A stretch of DNA of 64,000 nt from JAJZAM01 sp027391075 (lineage in GTDB: Bacteria; Actinomycetota; Acidimicrobiia; Acidimicrobiales; Palsa-688): NCBI GenBank assembly GCA_027391075.1, contig DAHYHI010000042.1, positions 121,367 through 185,366 of the forward strand, read 5' to 3'. Made by a program: the position numbers and the translations under genes. Shown here piece after piece: positions 44,363 to 51,570 of the stretch. The notes below the pieces were generated by a model. That model ran no database searches and had not been told where the DNA came from. It worked only from the letters and a program-made list of their open reading frames with translations. Within the stretch, counting starts at the first letter, position 1. Every line of letters begins with the position of its first letter.

Positions 44363-44746
44363 CTAGTCCGGCGATGAACGCCGAGCAGGCCCATCATGTG
44401 CGTCGGAAGACCACGGCCCGAGGGACCTGCCGTCGCGCCACAGGCGCCGGCCGGGAGTCTGACTAGCGCCCAGACCAAAGCCTGGCGCTCGTTGAGGTTG
44501 AGACGCCATCGTAGAGCAGCCCAGCCAACCGGTGTTTAGCCATGCCGACGGCCCTGCGTCGGTCATCCAGGTGATCATGCCAGCATGGTCCAGCGTCGTT
44601 GGATCGATCCGAACTGGCAGTGCCATGGCGTCCTCGTCAGTCATGCCGGCCACCCGGAGGCGAGCGTTGAGGTCTTTGAGAGCGGCCGCCACGCGCTCCA
44701 GGTTGGCCCGGGGCCGTCGCACCACGCAGCCGGCATCCTCGGTCGT
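44363..44746 (-). pseudogene. Nucleotidyltransferase-like fragment
   Basis: The segment ANLERVAAALKDLNARLRVA followed by LPVRIDPTTLDHAGMITWMT resembles the middle of actinobacterial MNT-type nucleotidyltransferases, a family often found in toxin-antitoxin or abortive-infection loci. The catalytic N-terminus is missing and the sequence loses similarity after ITWMTDAG. The truncation coincides with the att-like arm at 44752-44785. No usable start is visible. Confidence 0.55.
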
Positions 44747-44751
44747 TGGTG

Positions 44752-44785
44752 TGTACCTTCATCCCCTGAGCCTGTTGCACGAACC
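44752..44785. repeat. att-like arm, copy 0 (degraded)
   Basis: ATCCCCTGAGCCTGTTGCACGA matches, with a short deletion, the hairpin plus TTGCACG arm seen at the three better copies (compare ATCCCCTGAAAGGGG at 46967-46981). The rpsJ-tail core is barely recognisable (TGTACCTTC). It would be the oldest insertion boundary. Confidence 0.45.
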
Positions 44786-44824
44786 TCATCGGACACTGCT
44801 TCGAACCTCCTCGAATCAGCTGGC

Positions 44825-45337
44825 TCAGTCGTCATCTCTGACCTCCTCGAAAGCGGCGAGGGCCTCGTCGATCCGGATGAACATCCGACCGTGTTCGTCA
44901 CCCTCGATGTTCGTGAAACCGAAACGGCTGTAGAAAGCTCTCGCGGACTCGTCAATAGGGTCGACGGCGATGAATCTGGCAGCAGCATGCTGACCAGCCA
45001 CGGCGGCCTGAAGGATGGCGTCGACCAGTAGGTCACGGCCGAGTCCTTCCCCCTGATGGCGGGCATCGACAGCCAGACGGGCAAGGAGCACCATCCCGAT
45101 CTGGTAGCCGGGAAACCCGCGACCCAGTCGGCGCGCAAGCTCGTCTTTGGCCACTCCACCCGTCGACAAGGCGTAGTAGCCGGTGACCGCACCACCGTCG
45201 TCTGCCAAGACGAAGGTCCGGGACAGGCTGCGGCTCTGGTTCTCTAACGCATGGAGCCTCAACCAGTCATCGAGAGACTTGTTGCCACAGCTAAAGCCAG
45301 CGAGATCGTGCTCGTCGCCGAGTCGCTCGACCTGCAT
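44825..45337 (-). CDS. GNAT-family toxin (TacT/AtaT-like)
   Basis: 170 aa acetyltransferase. FSCGNKSLDDWLRLHALEN at the N-terminus, VTGYYALSTG, LLARLAVDARHQGEGLGRDL (acetyl-CoA loop) and AFYSRFGF are the pattern of toxins that acetylate the amino group of aminoacyl-tRNA and stop translation. It starts at an ATG overlapping the stop of the DUF1778 antitoxin (TGATG). Appears intact. It lies directly beside an att-like arm. Confidence 0.88.
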   Translation of the reverse strand: MQVERLGDEHDLAGFSCGNKSLDDWLRLHALENQSRSLSRTFVLADDGGAVTGYYALSTGGVAKDELARRLGRGFPGYQIGMVLLARLAVDARHQGEGLGRDLLVDAILQAAVAGQHAAARFIAVDPIDESARAFYSRFGFTNIEGDEHGRMFIRIDEALAAFEEVRDDD

Positions 45338-45612
45338 CAGTCGGCGTGCTTGATTGGCCGGCTCTTTCGGATCTGATCGACGAGCTTAGCCACCGGCTTG
45401 GGAGGCGAGTCGAGCGCGAGCAGGAAACGATCGCGGGAATCCTGCTGCAGACGCACAGCGTGGTGAGCGTCCACGATAGCTTCGGCATCAGCAACAGCCC
45501 GCCCCAAGAGAAACTCCGACACCGATAAGCCGACAAGACCTGCCGCCTCGGTGATCAGGTCGTCGTCGCTCGACGACAACCGCAACTCCCGCCGGTGATC
45601 TTTCGCAACCAT
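45337..45612 (-). CDS. DUF1778 antitoxin (TacA-like)
   Basis: 91 aa from ATG 45612 with GGGAGGAG upstream. An N-terminal ribbon-helix-helix (ELRLSSSDDDLITEAAGLVG) is followed by VSEFLLGRAVADAEAI, then a C-terminal toxin-binding tail. Antitoxin precedes toxin, as in tacAT/ataRT operons. Both genes are complete, unlike most of the surrounding island. Confidence 0.9.
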   Translation of the reverse strand: MVAKDHRRELRLSSSDDDLITEAAGLVGLSVSEFLLGRAVADAEAIVDAHHAVRLQQDSRDRFLLALDSPPKPVAKLVDQIRKSRPIKHAD

Positions 45613-45623
45613 GGCAACTCCTC

Positions 45624-45665
45624 CCGTACGGACAATTGTACGGGATTCTTTACTCTTGTCAAGAG
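45624..45665 (-). promoter_or_regulatory. Promoter and operators of the DUF1778/GNAT operon
   Basis: Minus strand: -35 TTGACA (45662-45657), 16-base spacer, -10 TACAAT (45640-45635), a near-consensus promoter. Two palindromes overlap it: CTCTTGACAAGAG on the -35 (45653-45665), and CCGTAC/GTACGG arms spanning the -10 (45624-45643). This is the layout expected for antitoxin autorepression. Confidence 0.75.
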
Positions 45666-45728
45666 TGGTCCGATGTCGGATCCGATCGAAGCTCCGCCAA
45701 CAGGTTCTTCGATGCCTCGAACCGCATC

Positions 45729-45762
45729 GCCGTTCAAACCTCCTTCGAGCCAAGCGGCCGCC
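45729..45762. repeat. Island repeat R, copy 1 (partial)
   Basis: CCGTTCAAACCTCCTTCGAG followed by CCAAGCGGCCGCC matches the left third of the repeat at 47450 and 49309. The hairpin part is lost. Confidence 0.6.
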
Positions 45763-45967
45763 GGGTATCGTCCTGGTGCAGTCCGCTGGTTCCGTGGTGT
45801 TGCCGGTCGGGTTGGGCCGTGGAGGAGAGCGAGAGTTTTGCGTGCTGCTGTCCGGCAGTTCGGTCTCTTACTGCCTACGGGTACCGGCGTTGCTGTAGCG
45901 GTGAGTGAAGGCTCGAATAGAATCTAGCCACAGGGAAGGATCGCAAGGTTACTAAAGGAATCGAGAT

Positions 45968-46021
45968 TTAGTTCTGTTGTCTCTTGATCATCTCTGACGA
46001 TCTACTTCCGTAGTTGCACGA
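45968..46021. repeat. att-like site, copy 1
   Basis: The core TTAGTTCTGTTGTCTCTTGA is a mutated copy of the rpsJ 3' end (read on the minus strand it encodes IKRQQN-stop against IKIQQN-stop). The arm TAGTTGCACGA lies at 46011-46021. The interval 45613-46051 otherwise holds only the toxin-antitoxin promoter and repeat copy 1. Confidence 0.65.
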
Positions 46022-46051
46022 AGTTCCGGCTCCTCGGTCATCTCGGCCTCC

Positions 46052-46330
46052 TCAGACGGCAGCGAGCGGGTGGGCTCGGGCCTGCTCGTAGAGGGGCTCA
46101 GGGGCCAGGTCCTCGCCGTTGGGCCAGGTGACGGTTCCAGCCTCGGCATCCACCCGAACGCGGCCGAAGTACTTCGCATCGCCTAGCGCTGCGAGGGCGC
46201 CTGTCCACTCCTCGGAGGAGAAGTCGACGTCTCCCACAGTGCCGTCGTCGAACAGTAGGCGGAGGACATGGTCGCGGATCACTGCTACTCCGACGACAAC
46301 CGGAAGGTAGGTCCCACTCACGGAGGCCAT
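46052..46330 (-). CDS. DUF2442 protein, partner of DUF4160
   Basis: 92 aa. The core VLRLLFDDGTVGDVDFSS and a C-terminal WPNGEDLAPEPLYEQA are DUF2442 hallmarks. It is encoded 1 bp after a DUF4160 gene; the two families commonly form two-gene modules considered toxin-antitoxin-like. Which partner is toxic is not known to me. The gene ends 30 bp from the att-like arm. Confidence 0.88.
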   Translation of the reverse strand: MASVSGTYLPVVVGVAVIRDHVLRLLFDDGTVGDVDFSSEEWTGALAALGDAKYFGRVRVDAEAGTVTWPNGEDLAPEPLYEQARAHPLAAV

Positions 46331-46331
46331 G

Positions 46332-46601
46332 TTATGGCAGAGGTGTGACCGGACGGATCGGCTTTCTGTCCTGGGCCAGCTCCCAGTTGGTGAGCAGCTC
46401 GTCCCGGTGAAGAGCAGCCCACTTCGTCACCCGTATTAGCGCCCGGGCGTCGATCTCCCCGGCGAGGACTACACCATCAATGGAGACCGACGCTCTTCGC
46501 CCTGCCTGGACGGCATGAAAGTGCGGGACGGGATGGTCGCGCTCGTTCCAGTACATGTAGATGGCGATCCCGTGGAAGAAGCTCACCCGGGGCATGCCCA
46601 C
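46332..46601 (-). CDS. DUF4160 protein
   Basis: 89 aa. FHGIAIYMYWNERDHPVPHF and VVLAGEIDARALIRVTKWAA are clear DUF4160 features (HPVPHFHA histidines). First gene of the pair with DUF2442. It starts 8 bp after the end of an integrase fragment, so it may be transcribed from within that fragment. Confidence 0.9.
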   Translation of the reverse strand: MGMPRVSFFHGIAIYMYWNERDHPVPHFHAVQAGRRASVSIDGVVLAGEIDARALIRVTKWAALHRDELLTNWELAQDRKPIRPVTPLP

Positions 46602-46608
46602 TATTCAG

Positions 46609-46937
46609 TCAGGTCAGTGTGACCCTCAGTTTCATCGAGGCGACCACCGCCGGGGTGGGGAGCGGTTCGCTCTGCTCCTGTATGGACTCGATGTGAGGTG
46701 GGATCGCTTCGGCGATCAGACGCACCAGCGCAGGAAACTGCAAACCCGGGACAGCCGGTTGCGGACGGTGTTGTTGGCCCGAGCCTGGCCCACCCAGCAC
46801 AGCACGGCCGAGTAGGTCACGAAGCTGGGGGGACACGCCGGCAGACGCGACGAGCGCCGCCAGCTCGGTTTCGTACTGACGGCGCGTGTTCGGGTTGTTG
46901 TAGCGCAAGCAGAGCTCACGGACCAGCGGCCCGCTAG
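46609..46937 (-). pseudogene. Tyrosine recombinase fragment, N-terminal core-binding domain only
   Basis: Begins right beside the att-like core as LRYNNPNTRRQYETELAALV, then needs a frameshift to read ARANNTVRNRLSRVCSFLRW, then a second shift. This matches the N-terminal part of the integrase remnants at 48.5 and 51.4 kb. The catalytic domain is absent. Confidence 0.7.
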
Positions 46938-47003
46938 TACCGCGCGGTTAGTTCTGCTGTATCTCGATCCCCTGAAAGGGGAAATGCAACCGTAGTTGCA
47001 CGG
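46938..47003. repeat. att-like site, copy 2 (27 bp identical to the rpsJ end)
   Basis: Positions 46938-46964 are identical to 51571-51597, which covers the rpsJ stop region and its flank; one mismatch and GATC follow. Then a hairpin CCCCTGAAAGGGG (46969-46981) and the arm GTAGTTGCACGG (46992-47003). This is the strongest evidence that the rpsJ 3' end is an attachment site. Confidence 0.85.
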
Positions 47004-47024
47004 ACCGCCTCGCCACCGGCTATC

Positions 47025-47192
47025 TCAGGCGGGTTTGGCACGGTACTCCTCCACCGCATCGTCAGGAATGTGGGCGATCCCTTTCACCATGACGTAGCGG
47101 ATCTTCCGCTCGTAGATGAGCCGCAGCAACTCCTTCGTCGGGATTTCGAGCCGGCGAGCAGCTTCTGGGGCTCTTAGAAGCTCAGCGGCCAT
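47025..47192 (-). CDS. Excisionase-like helix-turn-helix protein
   Basis: 55 aa: MAAELLRAPEAARRLEIPTK, then ELLRLIYERKIRYVMVKG and IPDDAVEEYRAK. This is the MerR-like HTH_17 pattern of excisionases (recombination directionality factors). It lies 22 bp from the att-like arm, where an excisionase would be expected. It overlaps the start of the upstream small ORF by 11 bp. Confidence 0.75.
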   Translation of the reverse strand: MAAELLRAPEAARRLEIPTKELLRLIYERKIRYVMVKGIAHIPDDAVEEYRAKPA

Positions 47193-47382
47193 TTTCACCT
47201 CCAGACGGACGATCGAACCCCAGTTTACGGTGCAGTCCGCTTACCTCGGTCTCGACCTCGGCCACCACACCGAGGTAGTCGCTCTCGGCCACGACCTCAA
47301 GAGCGTCCTCCAAGGCAGCCAGCAGCTCCAGCGCCTCCTCCAGGTCGTACAGGATTCGATCCGGAGGTTCGGGGGGCCTCAT
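47182..47382 (-). CDS. Small hypothetical acidic protein of the mobile island
   Basis: 66 aa, helical and acidic (ILYDLEEALELLAALEDALE). No family recognised. It overlaps the excisionase-like gene and is probably co-transcribed with it. Confidence 0.55.
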   Translation of the reverse strand: MRPPEPPDRILYDLEEALELLAALEDALEVVAESDYLGVVAEVETEVSGLHRKLGFDRPSGGENGR

Positions 47383-47449
47383 CGTTCCACCGTCGGTGCG
47401 CGGTGGTCCACTCGTTGCATGGCGTGCCCATGTTCTCGCACCCGTGTGA

Positions 47450-47536
47450 CCGTTCAGACTTGTCCTGAGCCAAGCGATCGCCTCCAGGCGACCGTGGGGG
47501 GCGACGCCGAAGGCGGCGGGGTCACCGACTTGCTCG
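47450..47536. repeat. Island repeat R, copy 2
   Basis: Shares about 85 bp with the copy at 49309: CGTTCA, GAGCCAAGCG, a GGCGACC-type stem, then GCGACGCCGAAGGCGGCGG and CACCGACT. The first hairpin has one mismatch here (CGATCGCC/GGCGACCG). It lies about 120 bp upstream of a plus-strand gene, as does copy 3 relative to rep. Confidence 0.75.
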
Positions 47537-47658
47537 CAAGAGTCGGAAGCTCAGGCACTGACTCTCCCCTCGACTATGCCGAACGTCGGAAGCGAGGTCC
47601 CGAGCGGGACGGGTGGGCGCGAGTGCACCGTCACTCCGCGCTCCGGCAGGATGTACCC

Positions 47659-47883
47659 GTGCCTCGGAAGTCGGATTGGGACTTCGGCTGTGACGACTGC
47701 CGCGACGACTCGAACCGGTTCTACGGCCACCTCGACCAGATCGGAAGCAACGCGGATCGGGGGATGATCCTGCTTCGGTGCCCGAGGTGTAATGCGTTGT
47801 ACGAGGACCCGCCGGCTGGCCCAGACCAGACCTTGCGGCTCACCGGGGACGAGGCCCATACTCTCTACCCGGGTTCGATCTAA
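47659..47883 (+). CDS. Small zinc-ribbon protein
   Basis: 74 aa from GTG 47659 (GGCAGGA upstream). FGCDDCRDDSNRF and LLRCPRCNALYEDP supply two CxxC pairs, a zinc-ribbon. The frame stays open further left, but that part has no coding character. It occupies the position that the rep gene has in the neighbouring element. Function unknown. Confidence 0.6.
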   Translation: MPRKSDWDFGCDDCRDDSNRFYGHLDQIGSNADRGMILLRCPRCNALYEDPPAGPDQTLRLTGDEAHTLYPGSI

Positions 47884-47971
47884 ACCTCGTCGGTATCGGG
47901 GATGCCGTGCACAGCCCGGCCAGGCACGCCTGTTCGGGAGCTCGTAGTCAACGCCCAAAGTTGACCAGCAC

Positions 47972-48570
47972 CTACCAATTCGATTCAGAGCGCTCCTCTC
48001 GCCCTACCGGAAAGCCCTCGTCGCGAAGGGCGAGGAGCCCGGTCTCGGCATTGCCGGTCCAGAAGAAGAATCGCCTCCCGTCGGGGAGCCGGATGATCTC
48101 GGCCACTCGCATCCCGGCCAGACCGAGGCGCAAGACCAACTCCTCCCTGCGACCAACATCACTGGTGTCACAGACTCCGAGCAGGACGTTGTACGCCTCC
48201 TCGTGCGTCAGCCACCGAGCCGGGTACTTGCCCTGCAGCTTCCCGTACAGCGGAGGCGTGTCTCGCAGCGGGTTCTCACGGCTTTGCAGCTCCTCGACGA
48301 GCCTGGATCAGCCAACTCGTAGCGGGCGCACCACCGCAGGAATACACAGATCCGGGTGAGTCAGTTGCGACGGGTGTTGTTGGCTCTCGCCGGGGCGACC
48401 CACCGGTTGACGGCGGCGTCGCCGAGCAGTCGCGGATGGGTCACACCGACGTGGCGGAACAAGGCCGTCAGCTCAGCCCGGTACTGGTGCGACGTCCTCG
48501 GGTTGGTGTAGCAGCTGACGAACCGGTCGATCAACAAGGAGAGGGCTAACCACTCATCGTGGTCGCCCGC
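47972..48570 (-). pseudogene. Tyrosine recombinase remnant (second copy)
   Basis: N-terminal part LIDRFVSCYTNPRTSHQYRA to ARANNTRRN then an in-frame stop near 48360. It continues as LTRICVFLRWCARYELADP, and after a frameshift as ENPLRDTPPLYGKLQGKYPA and ELVLRLGLAGMRVAEIIRLP (first catalytic arginine region). It ends at a stop at 47972 without the HxLR or tyrosine motifs. Same family as the copy at 50.6-51.5 kb. Confidence 0.75.
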
Positions 48571-48582
48571 TACGCGGAGCGC

Positions 48583-48636
48583 TAAATGGTCTGCATCTTG
48601 ATCCCTGAAAGGGATCTACTGCAATAGTTGCACGAC
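48583..48636. repeat. att-like site, copy 3
   Basis: A diverged rpsJ tail (CTAAATGGTCTGCATCTTGATC; on the minus strand IKMQTI-stop) leads into a perfect hairpin GATCCC-TGAAA-GGGATC (48600-48616) and the arm TAGTTGCACGA (48625-48635). Confidence 0.7.
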
Positions 48637-48686
48637 ATCGTTGGCGTCATGGTCGGCATCGGTCACTGGGTGTCCCGCCTCAAGAG

Positions 48687-48974
48687 TCATGCGACGTCCA
48701 AGAAACGCTTGAGGGCCTGGCGGATGATGTCACTGGCGGTCGTGTGATCCGCCTCCGCTCTGGCCTCAACCGCCTGGCGAAGCGCCGGGTCGAGGCGGAC
48801 TGGAACAACTTCAGAGGGGGCGTCCCCGATCATCGGGCGGCCTCGCGGTCGACGCCTCGACATGAGAACCTCCACGTCGTAGTCGCCTTGTTCGACCTCA
48901 TCGGCTATTGCTTCGATGTCGGCATCGGTCAGCACCTTGCCGGTCCGGGTCGTATAGGTCTTCCTCTCAGTCAC
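48687..48974 (-). CDS. Ribbon-helix-helix antitoxin
   Basis: 95 aa. An N-terminal segment with a DADIEAIADEVEQGDYDVE helix is followed by a C-terminal RHH (VPVRLDPALRQAVEARAEAD, then ASDIIRQALKRFL). The N-terminal part probably binds the partner. It overlaps the upstream toxin-like gene by 8 bp and ends 50 bp from the att-like arm. Confidence 0.8.
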   Translation of the reverse strand: MTERKTYTTRTGKVLTDADIEAIADEVEQGDYDVEVLMSRRRPRGRPMIGDAPSEVVPVRLDPALRQAVEARAEADHTTASDIIRQALKRFLDVA

Positions 48975-49224
48975 CCTGTGTCCCCTCGAGCAATCGGTAG
49001 AACTTCTTCCTAAGAGTCATCGCATGAACGGCAAGGATTCGGTCGTCGTTAAACAGAAGGATGACTACCTCGAGCATGTTCCCCGCTCGGTCGGGTCCAA
49101 TGACCAAGACCTTCGGGGGGTCGGAGTCCGGATCGAAGTCGACCACAGCGAACGGATGCTCGACCGCATGTAGAACGTCCTCGTCGGTGAATCCGTGTCG
49201 ATGTGCCGACTTGTGGATCTCCAC
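48967..49224 (-). CDS. BrnT-like / DUF4258-like toxin candidate
   Basis: 85 aa, GTG start at 49224. HGFTDEDVLHAVEHPFAVVD, VLVIGPDRAGNMLEVVILL and AVHAMTLRKKFYRLL form a BrnT/RelE-like small beta-rich fold. Toxin-first, antitoxin-second order matches brnTA. A TACACT hexamer 9 bases upstream of the start suggests a leaderless transcript. Confidence 0.7.
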   Translation of the reverse strand: MEIHKSAHRHGFTDEDVLHAVEHPFAVVDFDPDSDPPKVLVIGPDRAGNMLEVVILLFNDDRILAVHAMTLRKKFYRLLEGTQGD

Positions 49225-49308
49225 ACGGGATTAGTGTAATACATTTCGCTCGCCGGCGCACGGCTCAAGCCCTTCCGGAGGGTTCCCGTGGTCCCTGCAG
49301 CCAAGAGG

Positions 49309-49391
49309 CCGTTCAAACTCGCTTCGAGCCAAGCGGTCGCCTCCAGGCGACCGTGTCAAGCGACGCCGAAGGCGGCGGATTACCGACTCGT
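49309..49391. repeat. Island repeat R, copy 3 (best preserved)
   Basis: Contains a perfect stem-loop CGGTCGCC-TCCA-GGCGACCG (49334-49353) and a second hairpin CGCC-GAA-GGCG (49364-49374). It lies about 290 bp upstream of the rolling-circle rep gene, so a replication-origin role is possible. In the rest of 49225-49677 I see only a CATGCTG/CAGCATG inverted repeat at 49480-49500. Confidence 0.75.
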
Positions 49392-49677
49392 TGTCGGATA
49401 GGCAGTGTCGCCGCCAGCCCCCGCTAAACCGGCGATAACCGCGCCGAGGCGACGCCACCGGAGACGCTTTCCTGTCGGGCCATGCTGCACAGCACAGCAT
49501 GCCCCACCTGCATCAGCCGCGTCCGGGATTCTGCAATCCCCGAAGCCGCTCCGAACGAGACGCTGATCCGCCGCACGTTTGAGGGGCGGCCCCTACCGAG
49601 TGCGCTCGTCGCCAGGCCGTCACTGTCATCGTGCACAATACGGACAATGTCGCAGTCACGATCTGGGTCGCCGGGGT

Positions 49678-50595
49678 GTGATCGTGCCCCGTGAGCGCTT
49701 CTACGTAGAGGTCGGCCCCGAGCTCGTGAGGCTGCGCCACCAGCTGGGGCTGCGCACCAAGTTCGGCCGCGATCGACTCGGCCCGCTCATGGAGCAGGTG
49801 GTCCGCCAGCCCGAGGACCTAGAGGACGCCGGCGAGCCGATCGAGCTCAGCCGGCTCGACCCCAACCAGGAAGCGGAAATCCTGGTCGCCGAGGAAGAGG
49901 CCTGCCGCGAGAACGAGGAGCTGTTCCTCGACACTCTTGACCCCGACGAGGTGGCCCATTACTTCCAAGCCAAGGAGCTCGAAGCAGCCAGGCAGGCCGT
50001 CCGGGAGCGGCTGGGTCGGGGGGGCCAACGGAATGTCGGAGCGAAGCCGGCGGGAGATGTGTCGGCGGGTGCTGTCCCTGCCGTCCGAGATGCTCGGGGA
50101 TCGGCCGCTGTGGATCACTCTCACCTACCCGGGCGACTGGCAGACATGGGCTGCCGACGGCGCGACCCTGGAGCGTCACCGACGGCGTTTGGCGAAGCCT
50201 GGTTCCAGGCGTTCGGGGAGCGGCCGGTCGGCTTTTGGACCAAGGGGTTCCAGCTGGCCGAGGGCCGCCCGCATATCCACCTGCTAACGAAAGGCCCCGA
50301 CTCGATGTCCGATCTCCACTACCGAACCTTCCAGATCCTCACGCGGCTCGGGAACGAGACCGTCCGCCAACACGGCAAGCGTCAGGGCCGCTGGTGGACA
50401 CCACCGATCGGTGGCGGCTACGGAGGACAGACCGCAGATGAACTACTCAGAATGTGGTCGAACATCACCACCGACGGCACCGTCGGTCGCTACTTTGGCA
50501 CCTTCGGTTACCGGGGCGGTTTCAAGCCGACCGTCGAGCTGCTCGAGGCTGAGTCCAGCCGCTGGCCATCGGGATCAGATGTCGAACGCAGCTAG
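49678..50595 (+). pseudogene. Rolling-circle replication initiator (HUH Rep), frameshifted
   Basis: A N-terminal acidic helical region is followed, in a second frame, by RPLWITLTYPGDWQTWAADG (motif I) and, back in the first frame, by VGFWTKGFQLAEGRPHIHLL with the HxH of motif II. The first frame change is at a run of seven G (50018-50024), the second near 50180. Weak C-terminal similarity (VGRYFGTFGY) is the only candidate for the catalytic-tyrosine region. Such Reps drive rolling-circle plasmids and integrative elements of actinobacteria. Converges with the integrase remnant. Confidence 0.75.
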
Positions 50596-51521
50596 TCCAG
50601 GACCCCGGCCGCCCGGTTGAGCACGCCGGTATCGAGCGGGTCGAGGTAGGAGCGCATGGTCGTGGCGGGGTCGGAGTGGCCGAGCACCTTCTGGATGTCC
50701 AGTAAGTCGAAGTGGTGCGACCGGTCCGGGCCGACTGACCGGTGCAAGACCCGGCGGCGGTTCGCCGCAGGTCGTGAGGAGCGACGTGCCCGAGTCCGGC
50801 CACTTGAGCTCGGCGGGCGACGATCTGCCGCACCGAGACGTCTGGGCGATCGGCTGATCGGGAATCAGCAACCCGCTGCCGGCGCCGGACTTGCCACAAC
50901 AGATGACCGGTTCGTCGGGGCGTAGCGGCCGACCGAGCAGCTGCTGCCACCGATCGAACATGGCGTCGAGAGTGGCGATCAACGATGGGCCCGCCACGAT
51001 CACCCGGGCCAGACGCCTCTTACCGACCCACTCGATCCGGGCCTCGGCGTCGTGGAGACGGAGGTCGCCGACCCGTAGGCGGAAGATCTCGGCCGCCCGC
51101 ATCCCCGCCAGGCCGAGCCGGATCAGTGCCTCGTCCCGCAACCCGAGGTCGGTCCCGTCCCGACACGCTCCGATCAACTGTTCGGACGCCTCCGAGTGGC
51201 TGAGCCAGCGCGCCGGGCGCACACCCCGCGCCTTCCCGTAGAGCTGCGGGATCTGGCGCAGCGGATTGTCCCGGCTCATCAGCGCCTCGATCAAGGCGGC
51301 ATCGACCTCGCCTTGACGCACACTCCAGCGCAGCAAGGTGCACGCCCGGCAGAGCGTGTTGCGAACTGTGTTGTTCGCTCTCTCCTGCCCACACCGCGCC
51401 AGGACGACCGACTAAGAGAGCAACCTGGGATGGTCCACGCCGGCGAACGAGACGAGCGCCTTCAGGTCCCGCTCGTAGTGCCGCCGAGTGCCGGCGTTGG
51501 CGTACCGTATGGCGAACTGCG
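50592..51521 (-). pseudogene. Tyrosine recombinase (integrase), nonsense and frameshift mutated
   Basis: Reassembled from three frames: core-binding domain (FAIRYANAGTRRHYERDLKA, then a TAG stop near 51415), catalytic part with LGLAGMRAAEIFRLRVGDLR, then HDLRRT near 50765, then DIQKVLGHSDPATTMRSYLD with the nucleophilic tyrosine near 50655. All catalytic blocks R-H-R-H-Y can still be traced. It lies directly downstream of rpsJ in the same orientation, beside the attachment core. Confidence 0.85.
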
Positions 51522-51522
51522 C

Positions 51523-51556
51523 GACGTAGGGCCTCCCATACGGGAGGCCCTACGTC
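51523..51556 (-). terminator. Perfect 15-bp stem-loop downstream of rpsJ
   Basis: Arms GACGTAGGGCCTCCC and GGGAGGCCCTACGTC with a 4-base loop, 25 bases after the rpsJ stop. No U-run follows. It may end the str/rpsJ transcript before the integrase remnant, or may be part of the inserted element. Confidence 0.55.
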
Positions 51557-51570
51557 AACGCGTCTCAAGT

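Noticed and set aside
47116..47658. Long 5' extension of the small zinc-ribbon gene.
   Set aside because: It is antisense to the excisionase-like and small acidic genes and runs through repeat copy 2. Coding character starts near 47659.
50592..51521. Integrase kept functional by programmed frameshifting.
   Set aside because: It needs at least two frame changes and read-through of a TAG stop, and the sister copies are also broken. Decay is the simpler explanation.
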